A DNA stretch of 64,000 nt. Origin: Rhodococcus tibetensis (GTDB lineage: Bacteria; Actinomycetota; Actinomycetes; Mycobacteriales; Mycobacteriaceae). The stretch's first letter is position 1, and each line of letters starts with the position of its first letter. A program made the translations under genes and the position numbers. Positions 8,456-17,093 of the stretch are shown in pieces. The stretch covers positions 1 through 64,000 of the forward strand of contig NZ_JANFQF010000018.1 in NCBI RefSeq assembly GCF_024438035.1, given 5' to 3'. The notes below the pieces were generated by a model. It ran no database searches. It saw only the letters and a program-made list of their open reading frames with translations, and was not told the origin of the DNA.

Positions 8456-8929
8456 TCAGCGCATTCCCTTGACTCGTCGTCCGAGTTCGCGGGTCACCTC
8501 ACGTTCGGCGGTGCGCTTGGCCAGGTCCTGACGCTTGTCGTAATCCTGCTTGCCCTTCGCGAGCGCAAGCTCCACCTTCACCTTGCCGTCCGAGAAATAC
8601 ATCGACAGCGGCACGAGGGTCTGATTTCCCTCCCTCGTCTTTCCGACGAGATGATCGATCTCGCGCTTGTGCAGCAGCAACTTCCGGGTGCGCCGCGGCG
8701 CATGGTTGGTCCACGTGCCCTGGGTGTACTCGGGAATGTGGAGAGACCGTAACCACACCTCGCCGTTGTCGACGGTGGCGAAGGCGTCGACGAGCGACGC
8801 CTTTCCCTCACGCAGGCTCTTCACCTCGGTTCCCACGAGGGCGATGCCGGCCTCGTAGGTGTCGATGATGGCGTAGTTGTGACGCGCCTTGCGATTGGTC
8901 GCAATGACCTTGCGGCCCTTTTCCTTCAC
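8456..8929 (-). CDS. smpB: SsrA-binding protein SmpB
   Basis: 157 residues. SmpB binds tmRNA and carries it into stalled ribosomes. Family features are the N-terminal TNRKARHNY motif, the GTEVKSLR loop, and the basic C-terminal tail ending [11 protein letters not shown] that enters the mRNA channel. The start is GTG at 8929 with AAAGG upstream. It follows ftsX by about 75 bp on the same strand, the order found in mycobacteria (ftsE-ftsX-smpB), and lies near the ssrA gene. Confidence 0.97.
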   Translation of the reverse strand: MKEKGRKVIATNRKARHNYAIIDTYEAGIALVGTEVKSLREGKASLVDAFATVDNGEVWLRSLHIPEYTQGTWTNHAPRRTRKLLLHKREIDHLVGKTREGNQTLVPLSMYFSDGKVKVELALAKGKQDYDKRQDLAKRTAEREVTRELGRRVKGMR

Positions 8930-9004
8930 GTTCCGGGCCTTTCAGTCCGCGATGTTCATGAACAGTTCGTTGTCTCTCCAGCATAGGAGAGGGAGCAAAC
9001 CGAA

Positions 9005-9910
9005 TTATTCGCGCACGTACAACCGCAACGTCACGTAGGCGGTGACCGCCGCCATTCCCACACCCACCAGCAGGAGGACGGGCGAGACGAACAGCACGTC
9101 GCTGTTGGAGATCCGGGCGACGATGTTTGCCTCGTACACATCGGCCAGCACGTCGTCGATGAACATGTTCTTCGCGGTAAAGAGGCCCACGATCGCGAGC
9201 ACTGCCCCGACCACGGCCGCGACCACCGCCTCGAGCAGGAACGGAAGCTGCGTGTACCACCGGGTCGCACCTACCAACCGCATGATCCCGACTTCCGTCC
9301 GCCGGGTGAACGCCGCGATCTGAACCATGTTCGCGATCAGCAGGATAGCGGCGACAGCCTGCACGATGGCGATCGCGAACGCCGCATTGCGCACGCCGTT
9401 GAGGACGCTGAAGAGACGCTCGACCAGTTCACGCTGGTTGAGCACGCTCTCGACTCCGGGACGCGCACCGAACTGGTCGTTGATCACGCCGAACCGCTCG
9501 GGGTCGCTGAGCTTCACTTTGAACGACGCCGGAAAGCTGTCCGGGCTGACCAGTGCAGCGAGCTCGGGCTGGTCCTTGAAGACCCGCTCCGTCGCATCCT
9601 TCACGGCGTCGTCCCGGTTGAGGTACTCCACGGACACCACCGACGGCGTTTCGTCGAGTTCCTTGCGGAGGGAACTGCAGATCTCCGCCTCGCAGCCGGG
9701 GTCGGAGGTGGAGATGTCGTCCGTGAGGAAGATCTGAACCTCCACGCGATCCAAGAAGATCTGCTGCGTCTTGCCCGCCATCTGCACTACGAGGAGTCCG
9801 CTTCCGAACAGCCCGAGGGAGATCGCAGTGGTGAGAATCATCGCGATCGTCATGGTGACGTTGCGACGGAGTCCGGTGAGGAGCTCACTGAAAATGAAAC
9901 TGGCACGCAT
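9005..9910 (-). CDS. ftsX: Cell division protein FtsX
   Basis: 301 residues. This is the membrane subunit of the FtsEX complex, which couples ATP hydrolysis to activation of peptidoglycan hydrolases outside the cell. It has an N-terminal cytoplasmic and membrane part (MTIAMILTTAISLGLFGSG), a large extracellular loop at about residues 45-165 containing two cysteines (CEAEIC), then three membrane segments and a C-terminal YVTLRLYVRE. It starts 66 bp after ftsE. The rpf genes 9 kb away encode hydrolases of the type such complexes control, but a direct link is not shown. Confidence 0.96.
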   Translation of the reverse strand: MRASFIFSELLTGLRRNVTMTIAMILTTAISLGLFGSGLLVVQMAGKTQQIFLDRVEVQIFLTDDISTSDPGCEAEICSSLRKELDETPSVVSVEYLNRDDAVKDATERVFKDQPELAALVSPDSFPASFKVKLSDPERFGVINDQFGARPGVESVLNQRELVERLFSVLNGVRNAAFAIAIVQAVAAILLIANMVQIAAFTRRTEVGIMRLVGATRWYTQLPFLLEAVVAAVVGAVLAIVGLFTAKNMFIDDVLADVYEANIVARISNSDVLFVSPVLLLVGVGMAAVTAYVTLRLYVRE

Positions 9911-9976
9911 CGGAAATCGGAGTCCTTCGTCGAATCGCTTACGGACGGGGGCTGGCGTCGAGGGAGGCGCGGGCGG

Positions 9977-10666
9977 CTAGCGCCCCACGCCGTACACACC
10001 TCGGGCTTCGTCGCGCACCACTCTTCCGAGGTCCAGTTCCACCACTCGGCGACGCATCGAGTCGACGATGTGATGGTCGTGCGTCGCCATCACTACTGTC
10101 GTGCCCGTGCGGTTGATTCGCTCGAGCAGCAACATGATGTCCTGGCTGGTCTCCGGGTCGAGGTTGCCGGTGGGCTCGTCGCACAGCAACACCAGCGGGC
10201 GATTCACGAAAGCCCGCGCAATCGCGACGCGCTGCTGCTCACCACCGGAGAGTTCCGTCGGCAATCGGTCCGCCTTGCCGGACAGACCGACCATCTCGAG
10301 GACCTCTGGGACCGTCCGCGCGATCATGGCGCGGGGCTTTCCGATCACCTCCAAGGCGAAGGCGACGTTCTCCGACACCGTCTTCTTCTGTAGGAGCCGG
10401 AAGTCCTGGAACACCACGCCCATACTCTGGCGCAATTTGGGCACGCGCCGAGCCGACAGCTTGTTGACGTGGAAATCTGCGATGTGAATGTCGCCCGAGG
10501 TCGGCGACTCCTCCTTGAGGAGCAGGCGCATGAATGTCGACTTACCCGAGCCCGACGGGCCGATGAGGAAGACGAACTCACCCTTGTCCACCTCGACGCT
10601 CACCTTGTCCAAGGCAGGTCTGGTGGAGGTCTTGTACGACTTCGACACATTCTCGACGCTGATCAC
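9977..10666 (-). CDS. ftsE: Cell division ATP-binding protein FtsE
   Basis: 229 residues. The ABC ATPase of FtsEX shows Walker [11 protein letters not shown]-loop VFQDFRLL, signature [14 protein letters not shown], Walker [14 protein letters not shown] and switch histidine MATHDHHIV. The start is GTG at 10666. There is no clear Shine-Dalgarno; TAGACT lies 8 bp before the GTG with a TTGGTC further upstream, so a leaderless or near-leaderless transcript is possible. It leads the ftsE-ftsX-smpB cluster. Confidence 0.97.
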   Translation of the reverse strand: MISVENVSKSYKTSTRPALDKVSVEVDKGEFVFLIGPSGSGKSTFMRLLLKEESPTSGDIHIADFHVNKLSARRVPKLRQSMGVVFQDFRLLQKKTVSENVAFALEVIGKPRAMIARTVPEVLEMVGLSGKADRLPTELSGGEQQRVAIARAFVNRPLVLLCDEPTGNLDPETSQDIMLLLERINRTGTTVVMATHDHHIVDSMRRRVVELDLGRVVRDEARGVYGVGR

Positions 10667-10721
10667 GAGGAGCCAGTCTAGACGTTATCGAACGGTGACC
10701 AAATGGCGCGCAGTCGAGCCG

Positions 10722-11186
10722 TCATCGCCCCGTCTGCGAGCCGGGCGCAGTCGGTACCGGCGACATCGTCGTCGGGGGGCTCGGTGTTGCCGGAGCCGGG
10801 AAGAGTTGCGGCAACCCGAAGGGCAGCGTCGTCGTGGGCTGCGTGCTCTGCGACGGCATCGTCGACCCCGGCGTGGATTCGGGCGTCGTTGCTGTGATGG
10901 TGGTGGTGACGTCCGTCGTCTCCGTCGGGGTCTCCGACGTGGACGACGGCAGAGTCGTCACCGGGGCTGGTTCCTCACTGGGTACGGGCGTGCTGATCGT
11001 CGGCGCCGGCGGGGGCGCCTGCCCGCTGTCCTCGGGGGGATTGAGTGAGGTGTACAGGGTGTAGAGCACCACCCAGAGCACGCACAGCACCAGCGTCGAT
11101 GTCCGTACGCGCCCGCCGAACAGCTTCGCCGGGAGGAGATGTGAATGCAGGACCCGATCCAGTCCGCGCCTCGGTTCCTCGCTCAT
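10722..11186 (-). CDS. Membrane-anchored Thr/Pro/Ser-rich protein
   Basis: 154 residues, no recognised domain. A short basic N-terminus leads into one membrane segment (VLCVLWVVLYTLYTSL, about residues 33-50). About 100 residues of Pro/Thr/Ser-rich low-complexity sequence follow, likely extended outside the membrane and possibly glycosylated. Its ATG overlaps the mscS stop by four bases, so the two are coupled. A proline-rich gene holds the same position beside ftsE in M. tuberculosis, suggesting a conserved role at the envelope. Confidence 0.75.
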   Translation of the reverse strand: MSEEPRRGLDRVLHSHLLPAKLFGGRVRTSTLVLCVLWVVLYTLYTSLNPPEDSGQAPPPAPTISTPVPSEEPAPVTTLPSSTSETPTETTDVTTTITATTPESTPGSTMPSQSTQPTTTLPFGLPQLFPAPATPSPPTTMSPVPTAPGSQTGR

Positions 11187-12079
11187 CCCGCGTCCTCCCC
11201 TGCCCGGACGGTCTGCAGGTCCGGGGACACGGTGATCCCCTGCCGACGCATCGCTGTGGCGACGCGCACCCGCAGAGCCCGCCCGACCTGGAATTGCTTA
11301 CCCGGCAGGGTCCGAGCAACCATACGAACGCTCACCTCGTCGACGGTCAGGCGTTCCACACCCATCACCGTCGGCTCGTCGAGCAGTAGCTTCTTGAGTC
11401 CCCGGTCCGCGAATGCTTCGACACCCACCTGGTGAAGAACCTCGTTCACCTGATTGATGTCGGCGGCAGCCGGAACCGGAACGTCGATCACAGCCCTCGC
11501 CCAATCCTTCGACAGGTTGATCGCCTTGACGATCTGTCCGTTGGGGACGGTGATGACCTCTCCGTCTGAATTCCGCATCCGCGTGACCCGCAGTGTCACA
11601 TCCTCGATCACACCTTCGGCGTCGTCCGAGGCACCGGTGACGGCGAGCCGGACCGTGTCACCGAAGCCGTACTGGCGTTCGGTGATGATGAAGAATCCGG
11701 CGAGAATGTCCTGCACCACTCGCTGCGCACCGAAACCGAGCGCCGCACCGAGGACGGTGGCCGGTGCCACGAGACTGCCGATCGGCAAGCCGAGCTGATC
11801 GAGCACCTTCATGGTGGCGATGACATAGATGATGGTGATGACCACCCAGGTGATCACCTGAGCCACCGAGTGCCGGTGCTTGGTGGTCTCGGAACGGACC
11901 AGGGCATCGCCCTGCATGTAGTTGTTGTCGATGCGGTCGGTGATCTTGTCGCCGCCCCAGCTGACGAGTCTGGCCATCAGTAGGGCACCGAGCACCGTCA
12001 ACGACACGGCCAGTCCTGTGGAGCTGAGCCAGTCGAAGAGATTTCGAGTGGGAGCGAACATGGTTGCGCTGATCTCCAT
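11183..12079 (-). CDS. MscS-family mechanosensitive ion channel
   Basis: 298 residues. Membrane segments at the N-terminus (GLAVSLTVLGALLMARLVS and ITWVVITIIYVIATM) precede the pore helix region (ATVLGAALGFGAQRVVQDILAGF) and the beta domain with TLRVTRMRNSDGEVITVPNGQI, both MscS signatures. It opens under membrane tension and releases solutes during osmotic downshift. It starts 6 bp after the prfB stop and is coupled to the following Thr/Pro-rich gene. Confidence 0.93.
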   Translation of the reverse strand: MEISATMFAPTRNLFDWLSSTGLAVSLTVLGALLMARLVSWGGDKITDRIDNNYMQGDALVRSETTKHRHSVAQVITWVVITIIYVIATMKVLDQLGLPIGSLVAPATVLGAALGFGAQRVVQDILAGFFIITERQYGFGDTVRLAVTGASDDAEGVIEDVTLRVTRMRNSDGEVITVPNGQIVKAINLSKDWARAVIDVPVPAAADINQVNEVLHQVGVEAFADRGLKKLLLDEPTVMGVERLTVDEVSVRMVARTLPGKQFQVGRALRVRVATAMRRQGITVSPDLQTVRAGEDAG

Positions 12080-12085
12080 AGGCGT

Positions 12086-13192
12086 CTAGGCCTGGGTCTC
12101 GCGCATCCGCCACCGGATGCCGGACTCCAGGAAACCGTCGATGTCACCGTCGAGGACGGCCGACGGATTGTTGACCTCGAATTCGGTACGCAGGTCCTTC
12201 ACCATCTGGTACGGGTGCAGCACGTAGGAACGCATCTGGTTGCCCCACGAACTACCGCCGTCGCCCTTCAGGGCATCCATCTCTGCGCGCTCCTCCTTCC
12301 GCTTGACCTCGAGCAGCTTCGCCTGCAGGACGCGCATCGCCGACACCTTGTTCTGCAGCTGCGACTTCTCGTTCTGACAGGTGACGACGATTCCGGTGGG
12401 GATGTGCGTCAGGCGTACCGCCGAGTCGGTGGTGTTGACCGACTGGCCACCGGGACCGGAGGAGCGGTAGACGTCGACGCGGACGTCGTTCTCGTTCACA
12501 TCGATATGGTCGGTGGTTTCCACGACCGGCAGGACCTCCACCTCGGCGAAGGACGTTTGCCGTCGTCCCTGGTTGTCGAAGGGGCTGATCCGCACGAGGC
12601 GGTGTGTGCCCATCTCCACCGAGAGGGTGCCGTAGGTGTACGGGGCCTTGATCGCGAACGTCGCGCTCTTGATTCCGGCCTCCTCGGCGTACGAGGTGTC
12701 GTAGACCTCGACCCCGTAGCCGTGCTTCTCTGCCCACCGAATGTACATACGCATCAGCATCTCGGCCCAGTCTGCGGCGTCGACACCTCCCGCACCGGAT
12801 CGAATGTTGACCAACGCGTCACGCTGGTCGTACTCGCCGGACAGCATGGTCTTGACTTCCATGGCCTCGATGTCCGCCCGTAGCGACTCCCGCTCGGCAT
12901 CGGCATCGGCGAGCGCCTCGGCGCCCGCGTCCTCCTCTGCCAGCTCGTAGAGAAGAGGAAGGTCGTCGAGCCGCTGACGCAGCTCCTCGACGCGGCGCAA
13001 TTCGGCCTGCGAGTGTGAGAGTTGGCTGGTGACCTGCTGTGCATGCTCCTGGTCGTTCCACAGGTCTGGGTCGGCCGCCTGGTGTTCGAGTTCGTCGATG
13101 CGGCGACGCAGCTCCTCCACATCCAGCACCGATTCGACGGTGCGGAGAGTGGTGTCGAGCTCGCCTAGGTCTGCAGATACGTCGGGATGCAC
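12086..13192 (-). CDS. prfB: Peptide chain release factor 2
   Basis: 368 residues, the usual RF2 length. It terminates translation at UGA and UAA. The stop-codon recognition tripeptide SPF is in [11 protein letters not shown], and the catalytic GGQ is in [16 protein letters not shown]. The start is the GTG at 13192 ([15 protein letters not shown]); the longer open frame back to 13312 overlaps the divergent hisN promoter region. Unlike in many bacteria, there is no in-frame UGA and no +1 programmed frameshift near the start: the frame is continuous. Confidence 0.96.
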   Translation of the reverse strand: MHPDVSADLGELDTTLRTVESVLDVEELRRRIDELEHQAADPDLWNDQEHAQQVTSQLSHSQAELRRVEELRQRLDDLPLLYELAEEDAGAEALADADAERESLRADIEAMEVKTMLSGEYDQRDALVNIRSGAGGVDAADWAEMLMRMYIRWAEKHGYGVEVYDTSYAEEAGIKSATFAIKAPYTYGTLSVEMGTHRLVRISPFDNQGRRQTSFAEVEVLPVVETTDHIDVNENDVRVDVYRSSGPGGQSVNTTDSAVRLTHIPTGIVVTCQNEKSQLQNKVSAMRVLQAKLLEVKRKEERAEMDALKGDGGSSWGNQMRSYVLHPYQMVKDLRTEFEVNNPSAVLDGDIDGFLESGIRWRMRETQA

Positions 13193-13340
13193 GGTGCCCA
13201 AGGTTACCGGGTAATTCTGCGGGCCATTCCACCCCTGCTGGCGACCGCCGTCGCCCCTTCCGATCATCCGACGTCGACCCCTTTCCCGCGACGTCGGTCG
13301 AGCGTTGTACAACGGGCGCCGCCGAGTAACCTGTGCGACC

Positions 13341-14129
13341 GTGACCGACCTCGACGCCGACCTCCAGCTCGCCCTCCGTCTCGCAGATCAGGCGGATGCG
13401 ATCACCACGGCCAGGTTCGGCGCTTTCGATCTCGCGGTCGACGACAAACCCGACCTGACTCCGGTATCCGACGCCGACCTCGCGGTCGAGCGGGCGGTCC
13501 GGACGATACTCGAGGCGAAGCGCCCGGGCGATGCCGTGCTGGGCGAGGAGTTCGGCGGCGATGCCCAGTTCTCGGGACGTCAGTGGGTTGTCGACCCGAT
13601 CGACGGAACCAAGAACTTCGTGCGCGGCGTCCCTGTGTGGGCCACCCTCGTCGCCCTCCTCGACGACGGCGTGCCCGTCGTCGGCGTGGTCAGTGCTCCC
13701 GCGCTGGCCCGCCGCTGGTGGGCCGCCGCGGGCGCCGGTGCCTGGACCTCGTTCGGCGGCGCCGCGCCGAGTCGTATCTCCGTTTCCGCGGTGGACCGGC
13801 TCGAATCGGCGAGTCTCGCGTTCTCGAGCCTGTCGGGGTGGAAGGAGCGCGGAATCCGCGAGCAGTTCCTTGCCCTCACCGACGAGGTGTGGCGCGTGCG
13901 TGGCTTCGGCGATTTCTTTTCCTATTGCCTACTCGCCGAGGGTGCCGTCGACATCGCCGCGGAACCCGAGGTATCACTGTGGGACCTTGCTCCGCTGGAC
14001 GTACTGATCCGGGAGGCGGGCGGGCGATTCACAGACCTCACCGGTGCCGACGGGCCGCATGGCGGAAGCGCGGTGGCAACCAACGGCCTGCTGCACGACG
14101 AGGTCCTACCCCGCCTACACATGCCCTGA
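13341..14129 (+). CDS. hisN: Histidinol-phosphatase (inositol monophosphatase family)
   Basis: 262 residues. Metal-dependent phosphatase of the inositol monophosphatase fold, with the GEEFG motif, the metal loop [12 protein letters not shown] and the C-terminal [15 protein letters not shown]. In actinobacteria this member dephosphorylates histidinol phosphate in histidine synthesis; substrate assignment rests on family and synteny (hisN next to fadE24-fadE23). The start is the GTG at 13341; a frame from 13305 is longer but overlaps the prfB upstream region. It ends before a strong hairpin. Confidence 0.88.
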   Translation: MTDLDADLQLALRLADQADAITTARFGAFDLAVDDKPDLTPVSDADLAVERAVRTILEAKRPGDAVLGEEFGGDAQFSGRQWVVDPIDGTKNFVRGVPVWATLVALLDDGVPVVGVVSAPALARRWWAAAGAGAWTSFGGAAPSRISVSAVDRLESASLAFSSLSGWKERGIREQFLALTDEVWRVRGFGDFFSYCLLAEGAVDIAAEPEVSLWDLAPLDVLIREAGGRFTDLTGADGPHGGSAVATNGLLHDEVLPRLHMP

Positions 14130-14138
14130 CTCGCAGAA

Positions 14139-14181
14139 GACGAACGGCCCGGCCCTGATTGTTCAGGCCGGGCCGTTCGTC
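14139..14181 (+). terminator. Terminator after hisN
   Basis: GACGAACGGCCCGGCCCTGA (14139-14158) pairs with the segment ending at 14181 across a TTGT-centred loop, with one bulged base in about 19 pairs. It lies 10 bp after the hisN stop and separates hisN from the fadE24 promoter. Confidence 0.85.
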
Positions 14182-14204
14182 GTCCCCGGGGTGACCGTCG
14201 GAAC

Positions 14205-14244
14205 TTACTCAATAGTAGACACCAACCTTACTGCTGAGTAAGAT
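14205..14244 (+). promoter_or_regulatory. fadE24 promoter with two tandem operators
   Basis: A -35 box TAGACA (14216-14221) and -10 box TAAGAT (14239-14244) are 17 bp apart. Two palindromes overlap them: TTACT-CAAT-AGTAG (14205-14218) and TTACT-GCTG-AGTAA (14228-14241). Both have 5-bp arms and a 4-bp centre, and their centres are 23 bp (about two turns) apart. This looks like a repressor, probably TetR-type, binding side by side and blocking the promoter. The regulator is unknown. Confidence 0.7.
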
Positions 14245-14286
14245 AGCTCGTGTCCACGCCCGAACACCGAGAAACAGCTGGTGATC

Positions 14287-15693
14287 ATGAGCAAGCAAGA
14301 CACTGTTGCCCCCAACGACAGCGGAAAGCGGGAGCCCCGCGACACCTCCGCCGTCGGACTCAACCCCGTCAAACGCGACGCCATGGGTGCCGCGATGCGG
14401 GTGCTGACCAAGATCACGGGTTCCGACCTGGCCGAGAAGTACAACCTGCGCCAGACCATCGATCGGGTGACCTACGAAGGCACGAAGACAGGCTTCCGAA
14501 CCCTCGGCGCCGCCACCCGCGGTTTCAAGAAGGTGTCCGGCGGAGGCGCACCGAAACGGCTCCCCGACAACCCGAGCGCGACAGCGGGCTACTTCGACCT
14601 GACCCCGACCGACGAACAGCAGATGATCGTCGAGACGGTGCGCGACTTCGCGGCCGAGATCCTGCGCCCGGCAGGCCACGATGCCGACGCCGCCGCTGCC
14701 GCCCCCGCCGATCTCGTGAAACGCGCCGCCGAGCTCGGAATCACCCTGATCAACGTTCCGGAGGAACTCGACGGCGCGGCCAGTGAGCGCGGAGCCGTCA
14801 CCAACTCCCTCGTCGCCGAGGCCCTTGCACACGGAGACATGGGCCTCGCGCTGCCCATTCTCGCCCCCAGTGGCGTGGCCGTGGCCCTGACACAGTGGGG
14901 TACCGACGCCCAGCAGAAGACGTACCTTCCGGCCTTCACCGGCGAGCAAGTTCCCAACGCCGCCGTGGTCGTGAACGAGCCGCGCGCGCTCTTCGATCCC
15001 TTCGCGTTGCAGACAAAGGCGGTCAGGTCCCCGAGCGGATACAAGCTGAGCGGTGTCAAGAGCCTGGTTCCGGCTGCTGCAACGTCCGAATTGTTTATCG
15101 TAGCAGCGGAATTGGACGGCAAACCGTCATTCTTCATCGTCGAGGCCGACTCCAAGGGACTCGTCGTCGAAGCCGATCCGAGCATGGGTCTGCGCGCGGC
15201 CGGACTCGGCCGCCTCGAGCTCACGGACGTTGCGGTGCCGGAGTCGGCGCTGCTCGGCGACAACGATGCCGACGTGCGGAAGTCCGAGTACGCCGACGCG
15301 ATCCGGCTCGCCCGCCTCGGTTGGGCATCGCTCGCCGTGGGCACCGGCCAGGCCGTGCTCGACTACGTCATTCCGTACGTGAACGAGCGGGTGGCATTCG
15401 GTGAGCCGATCAGCAACCGACAGGCCGTGGCCTTCATGGTGGCCAACATCGGTATCGAGCTCGACGGATTGCGCCTGGTGACCTTGCGCGGCGCCTCGCG
15501 CGCCGAGCAGGGACTCTCCTTCGCCCGCGAGTCGGCCCTCGCCCGAAAGCTCGCTTCCGAGAAAGGCATGCAAATCGGTCTCGACGGAGTGCAGTTGCTC
15601 GGCGGCCACGGCTACACGAAGGAACACCCCGTGGAGCGCTGGTACCGCGACCTTCGCGCCATCGGCGTCGCCGAGGGCATCGTCCTGATCTGA
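14287..15693 (+). CDS. fadE24: Acyl-CoA dehydrogenase, FadE24-like subunit
   Basis: 468 residues, the length I recall for mycobacterial FadE24. A roughly 100-residue N-terminal extension precedes the acyl-CoA dehydrogenase domain (DLTPTDEQQMIVETVRDFAAEIL). The chain ends at RAIGVAEGIVLI, just past the position of the usual catalytic-glutamate motif (YEGTxxIQ), so the C-terminal helix found in FadE23 is missing. Adjacent fadE pairs in mycobacteria often form alpha2-beta2 enzymes, so I expect a complex with the FadE23-like protein 29 bp downstream. The ATG at 14287 is chosen over the GTG two codons upstream. Substrate unknown. Confidence 0.88.
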   Translation: MSKQDTVAPNDSGKREPRDTSAVGLNPVKRDAMGAAMRVLTKITGSDLAEKYNLRQTIDRVTYEGTKTGFRTLGAATRGFKKVSGGGAPKRLPDNPSATAGYFDLTPTDEQQMIVETVRDFAAEILRPAGHDADAAAAAPADLVKRAAELGITLINVPEELDGAASERGAVTNSLVAEALAHGDMGLALPILAPSGVAVALTQWGTDAQQKTYLPAFTGEQVPNAAVVVNEPRALFDPFALQTKAVRSPSGYKLSGVKSLVPAAATSELFIVAAELDGKPSFFIVEADSKGLVVEADPSMGLRAAGLGRLELTDVAVPESALLGDNDADVRKSEYADAIRLARLGWASLAVGTGQAVLDYVIPYVNERVAFGEPISNRQAVAFMVANIGIELDGLRLVTLRGASRAEQGLSFARESALARKLASEKGMQIGLDGVQLLGGHGYTKEHPVERWYRDLRAIGVAEGIVLI

Positions 15694-15722
15694 GCGGCCG
15701 GATTCGAACTAAGGAAACAGTC

Positions 15723-16928
15723 ATGATCAACCTCGAACTTCCCAAGAAGCTCAAAGCCTCCGCGAACCAGGCGCACCAGGTCGCGGCTGAAATCTTCCGG
15801 CCGATCTCCCGCAAGTACGACCTTGCCGAGCACGCCTACCCCAAGGAACTCGACACCATGGCTGCCATGGTCGAGGGACTCAACGACTCCGGCAAGGGCG
15901 CGGCAGGTGCCGCCCTCGGGCGCGGCGACGAGCCGAAGGTCATCGGAAATGTCAACGGGGGCAACATGTCCTCGCTGATGAACGTGATCGAGACCTGCTG
16001 GGGCGACGTGGGTCTCACCCTCGCCATTCCCTACCAGGGACTCGGCAACTCGGCCATCGCCGCTGTGGCCACCGACGAGCAGCTCGAAAGGTTCGGCAAG
16101 GTCTGGGCGTCGATGGCCATCACCGAACCGGGCTTCGGGTCCGACTCGGCCGCGGTCACCACCACTGCGGTGCTCGACGGTGACGAGTACGTCCTCAATG
16201 GCGAAAAGATCTTCGTCACCGCCGGCGAACGTTCCACCCACATCGTCGTGTGGGCCACCGTCGACAAAACCAAAGGCCGGGCGGCGATCAAATCGTTCGT
16301 CGTCCCCCGGGATGCACCGGGACTGAGCGTCGCTCGTCTCGAGCACAAGCTGGGGATCAAGGCGTCCGACACCGCCGTACTGCTGTTGCAGGACTGCCGG
16401 ATCCCGAAGGACAACCTCCTGGGCACGCCCGAGGTGAACGTCGAAAAGGGTTTCGCCGGCGTCATGCAGACGTTCGACAACACCCGTCCGATCGTCGCCG
16501 GCATGGCTGTGGGACTCGGCCGCGCCGCACTCGAGGAACTGCGCCACATCCTCACCGATGCAGGGGTCGAGATCTCCTACGACACCCCGGCATACAATCA
16601 GCACGCGGCCGCCGCGGAGTTCCTGCAGCTCGAGGCCGACTGGGAAGCCGCCTACCTGCTGTCGCTGCGCGCCACCTGGATGGCCGACAACAAGAAGCCG
16701 AACTCACTCGAAGCCTCGATGTCGAAGGCCAAGGCCGGTCGCACCGGAACAGCTATCTCGTTGAAAGCCGTCGAACTTGCCGGCACGTGGGGTTACTCCG
16801 AGCGTCCGCTCCTCGAGAAGTGGGCGCGCGACTCCAAAATCCTCGACATCTTCGAGGGCACGCAGCAGATTCAGCAGCTGATCGTGGCCCGCCGTCTGCT
16901 CGGGAAGTCGTCCGCCGATCTGAAGTAA
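15723..16928 (+). CDS. fadE23: Acyl-CoA dehydrogenase, FadE23-like subunit
   Basis: 401 residues, the length I recall for mycobacterial FadE23. It carries the FAD-binding motifs WASMAITEPGFGSDSAAV and NGEKIFVTAGERS. The C-terminal DIFEGTQQIQQL holds the catalytic glutamate in the standard YEGTxxIQ context. It oxidises an acyl-CoA thioester to the enoyl form and passes electrons to ETF. An AAGGAAACAG ribosome site precedes the ATG. It forms an operon with fadE24 and ends at a strong hairpin. Confidence 0.92.
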   Translation: MINLELPKKLKASANQAHQVAAEIFRPISRKYDLAEHAYPKELDTMAAMVEGLNDSGKGAAGAALGRGDEPKVIGNVNGGNMSSLMNVIETCWGDVGLTLAIPYQGLGNSAIAAVATDEQLERFGKVWASMAITEPGFGSDSAAVTTTAVLDGDEYVLNGEKIFVTAGERSTHIVVWATVDKTKGRAAIKSFVVPRDAPGLSVARLEHKLGIKASDTAVLLLQDCRIPKDNLLGTPEVNVEKGFAGVMQTFDNTRPIVAGMAVGLGRAALEELRHILTDAGVEISYDTPAYNQHAAAAEFLQLEADWEAAYLLSLRATWMADNKKPNSLEASMSKAKAGRTGTAISLKAVELAGTWGYSERPLLEKWARDSKILDIFEGTQQIQQLIVARRLLGKSSADLK

Positions 16929-16958
16929 CAGCTCAGGACCAACTTCCACGAGGGGTGT

Positions 16959-16990
16959 AGCCCCCGCCGCGCTCACCTGCGGTGGGGGCT
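16959..16990 (+). terminator. Terminator after fadE23
   Basis: AGCCCCCGCCGC (16959-16970) pairs with GCGGTGGGGGCT (16979-16990) around an 8-nt loop and is followed by TCTTC. It lies 31 bp after the fadE23 stop. Confidence 0.85.
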
Positions 16991-17054
16991 TCTTCGTGTC
17001 CGGAGTCTTGTGAAACGGGCTCCGCAACAGCAGTGAACGACGCCGACTGTCCTC

Positions 17055-17077
17055 TAGTCTGAACATGACATCCGTCA
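17055..17077 (+). promoter_or_regulatory. Candidate promoter and operator of the acyl-CoA synthetase gene
   Basis: A -10-like TAGTCT (17055-17060) is followed at the expected start point by the palindrome TGAC-ATCC-GTCA (17066-17077). The layout suits a repressor binding over the transcription start. No good -35 was identified. Confidence 0.45.
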
Positions 17078-17093
17078 CGCCGGAAGGGTCCTC

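Noticed and set aside
12086..13192. Programmed +1 frameshift in prfB
   Set aside because: The frame is continuous through the N-terminal region with no in-frame UGA.
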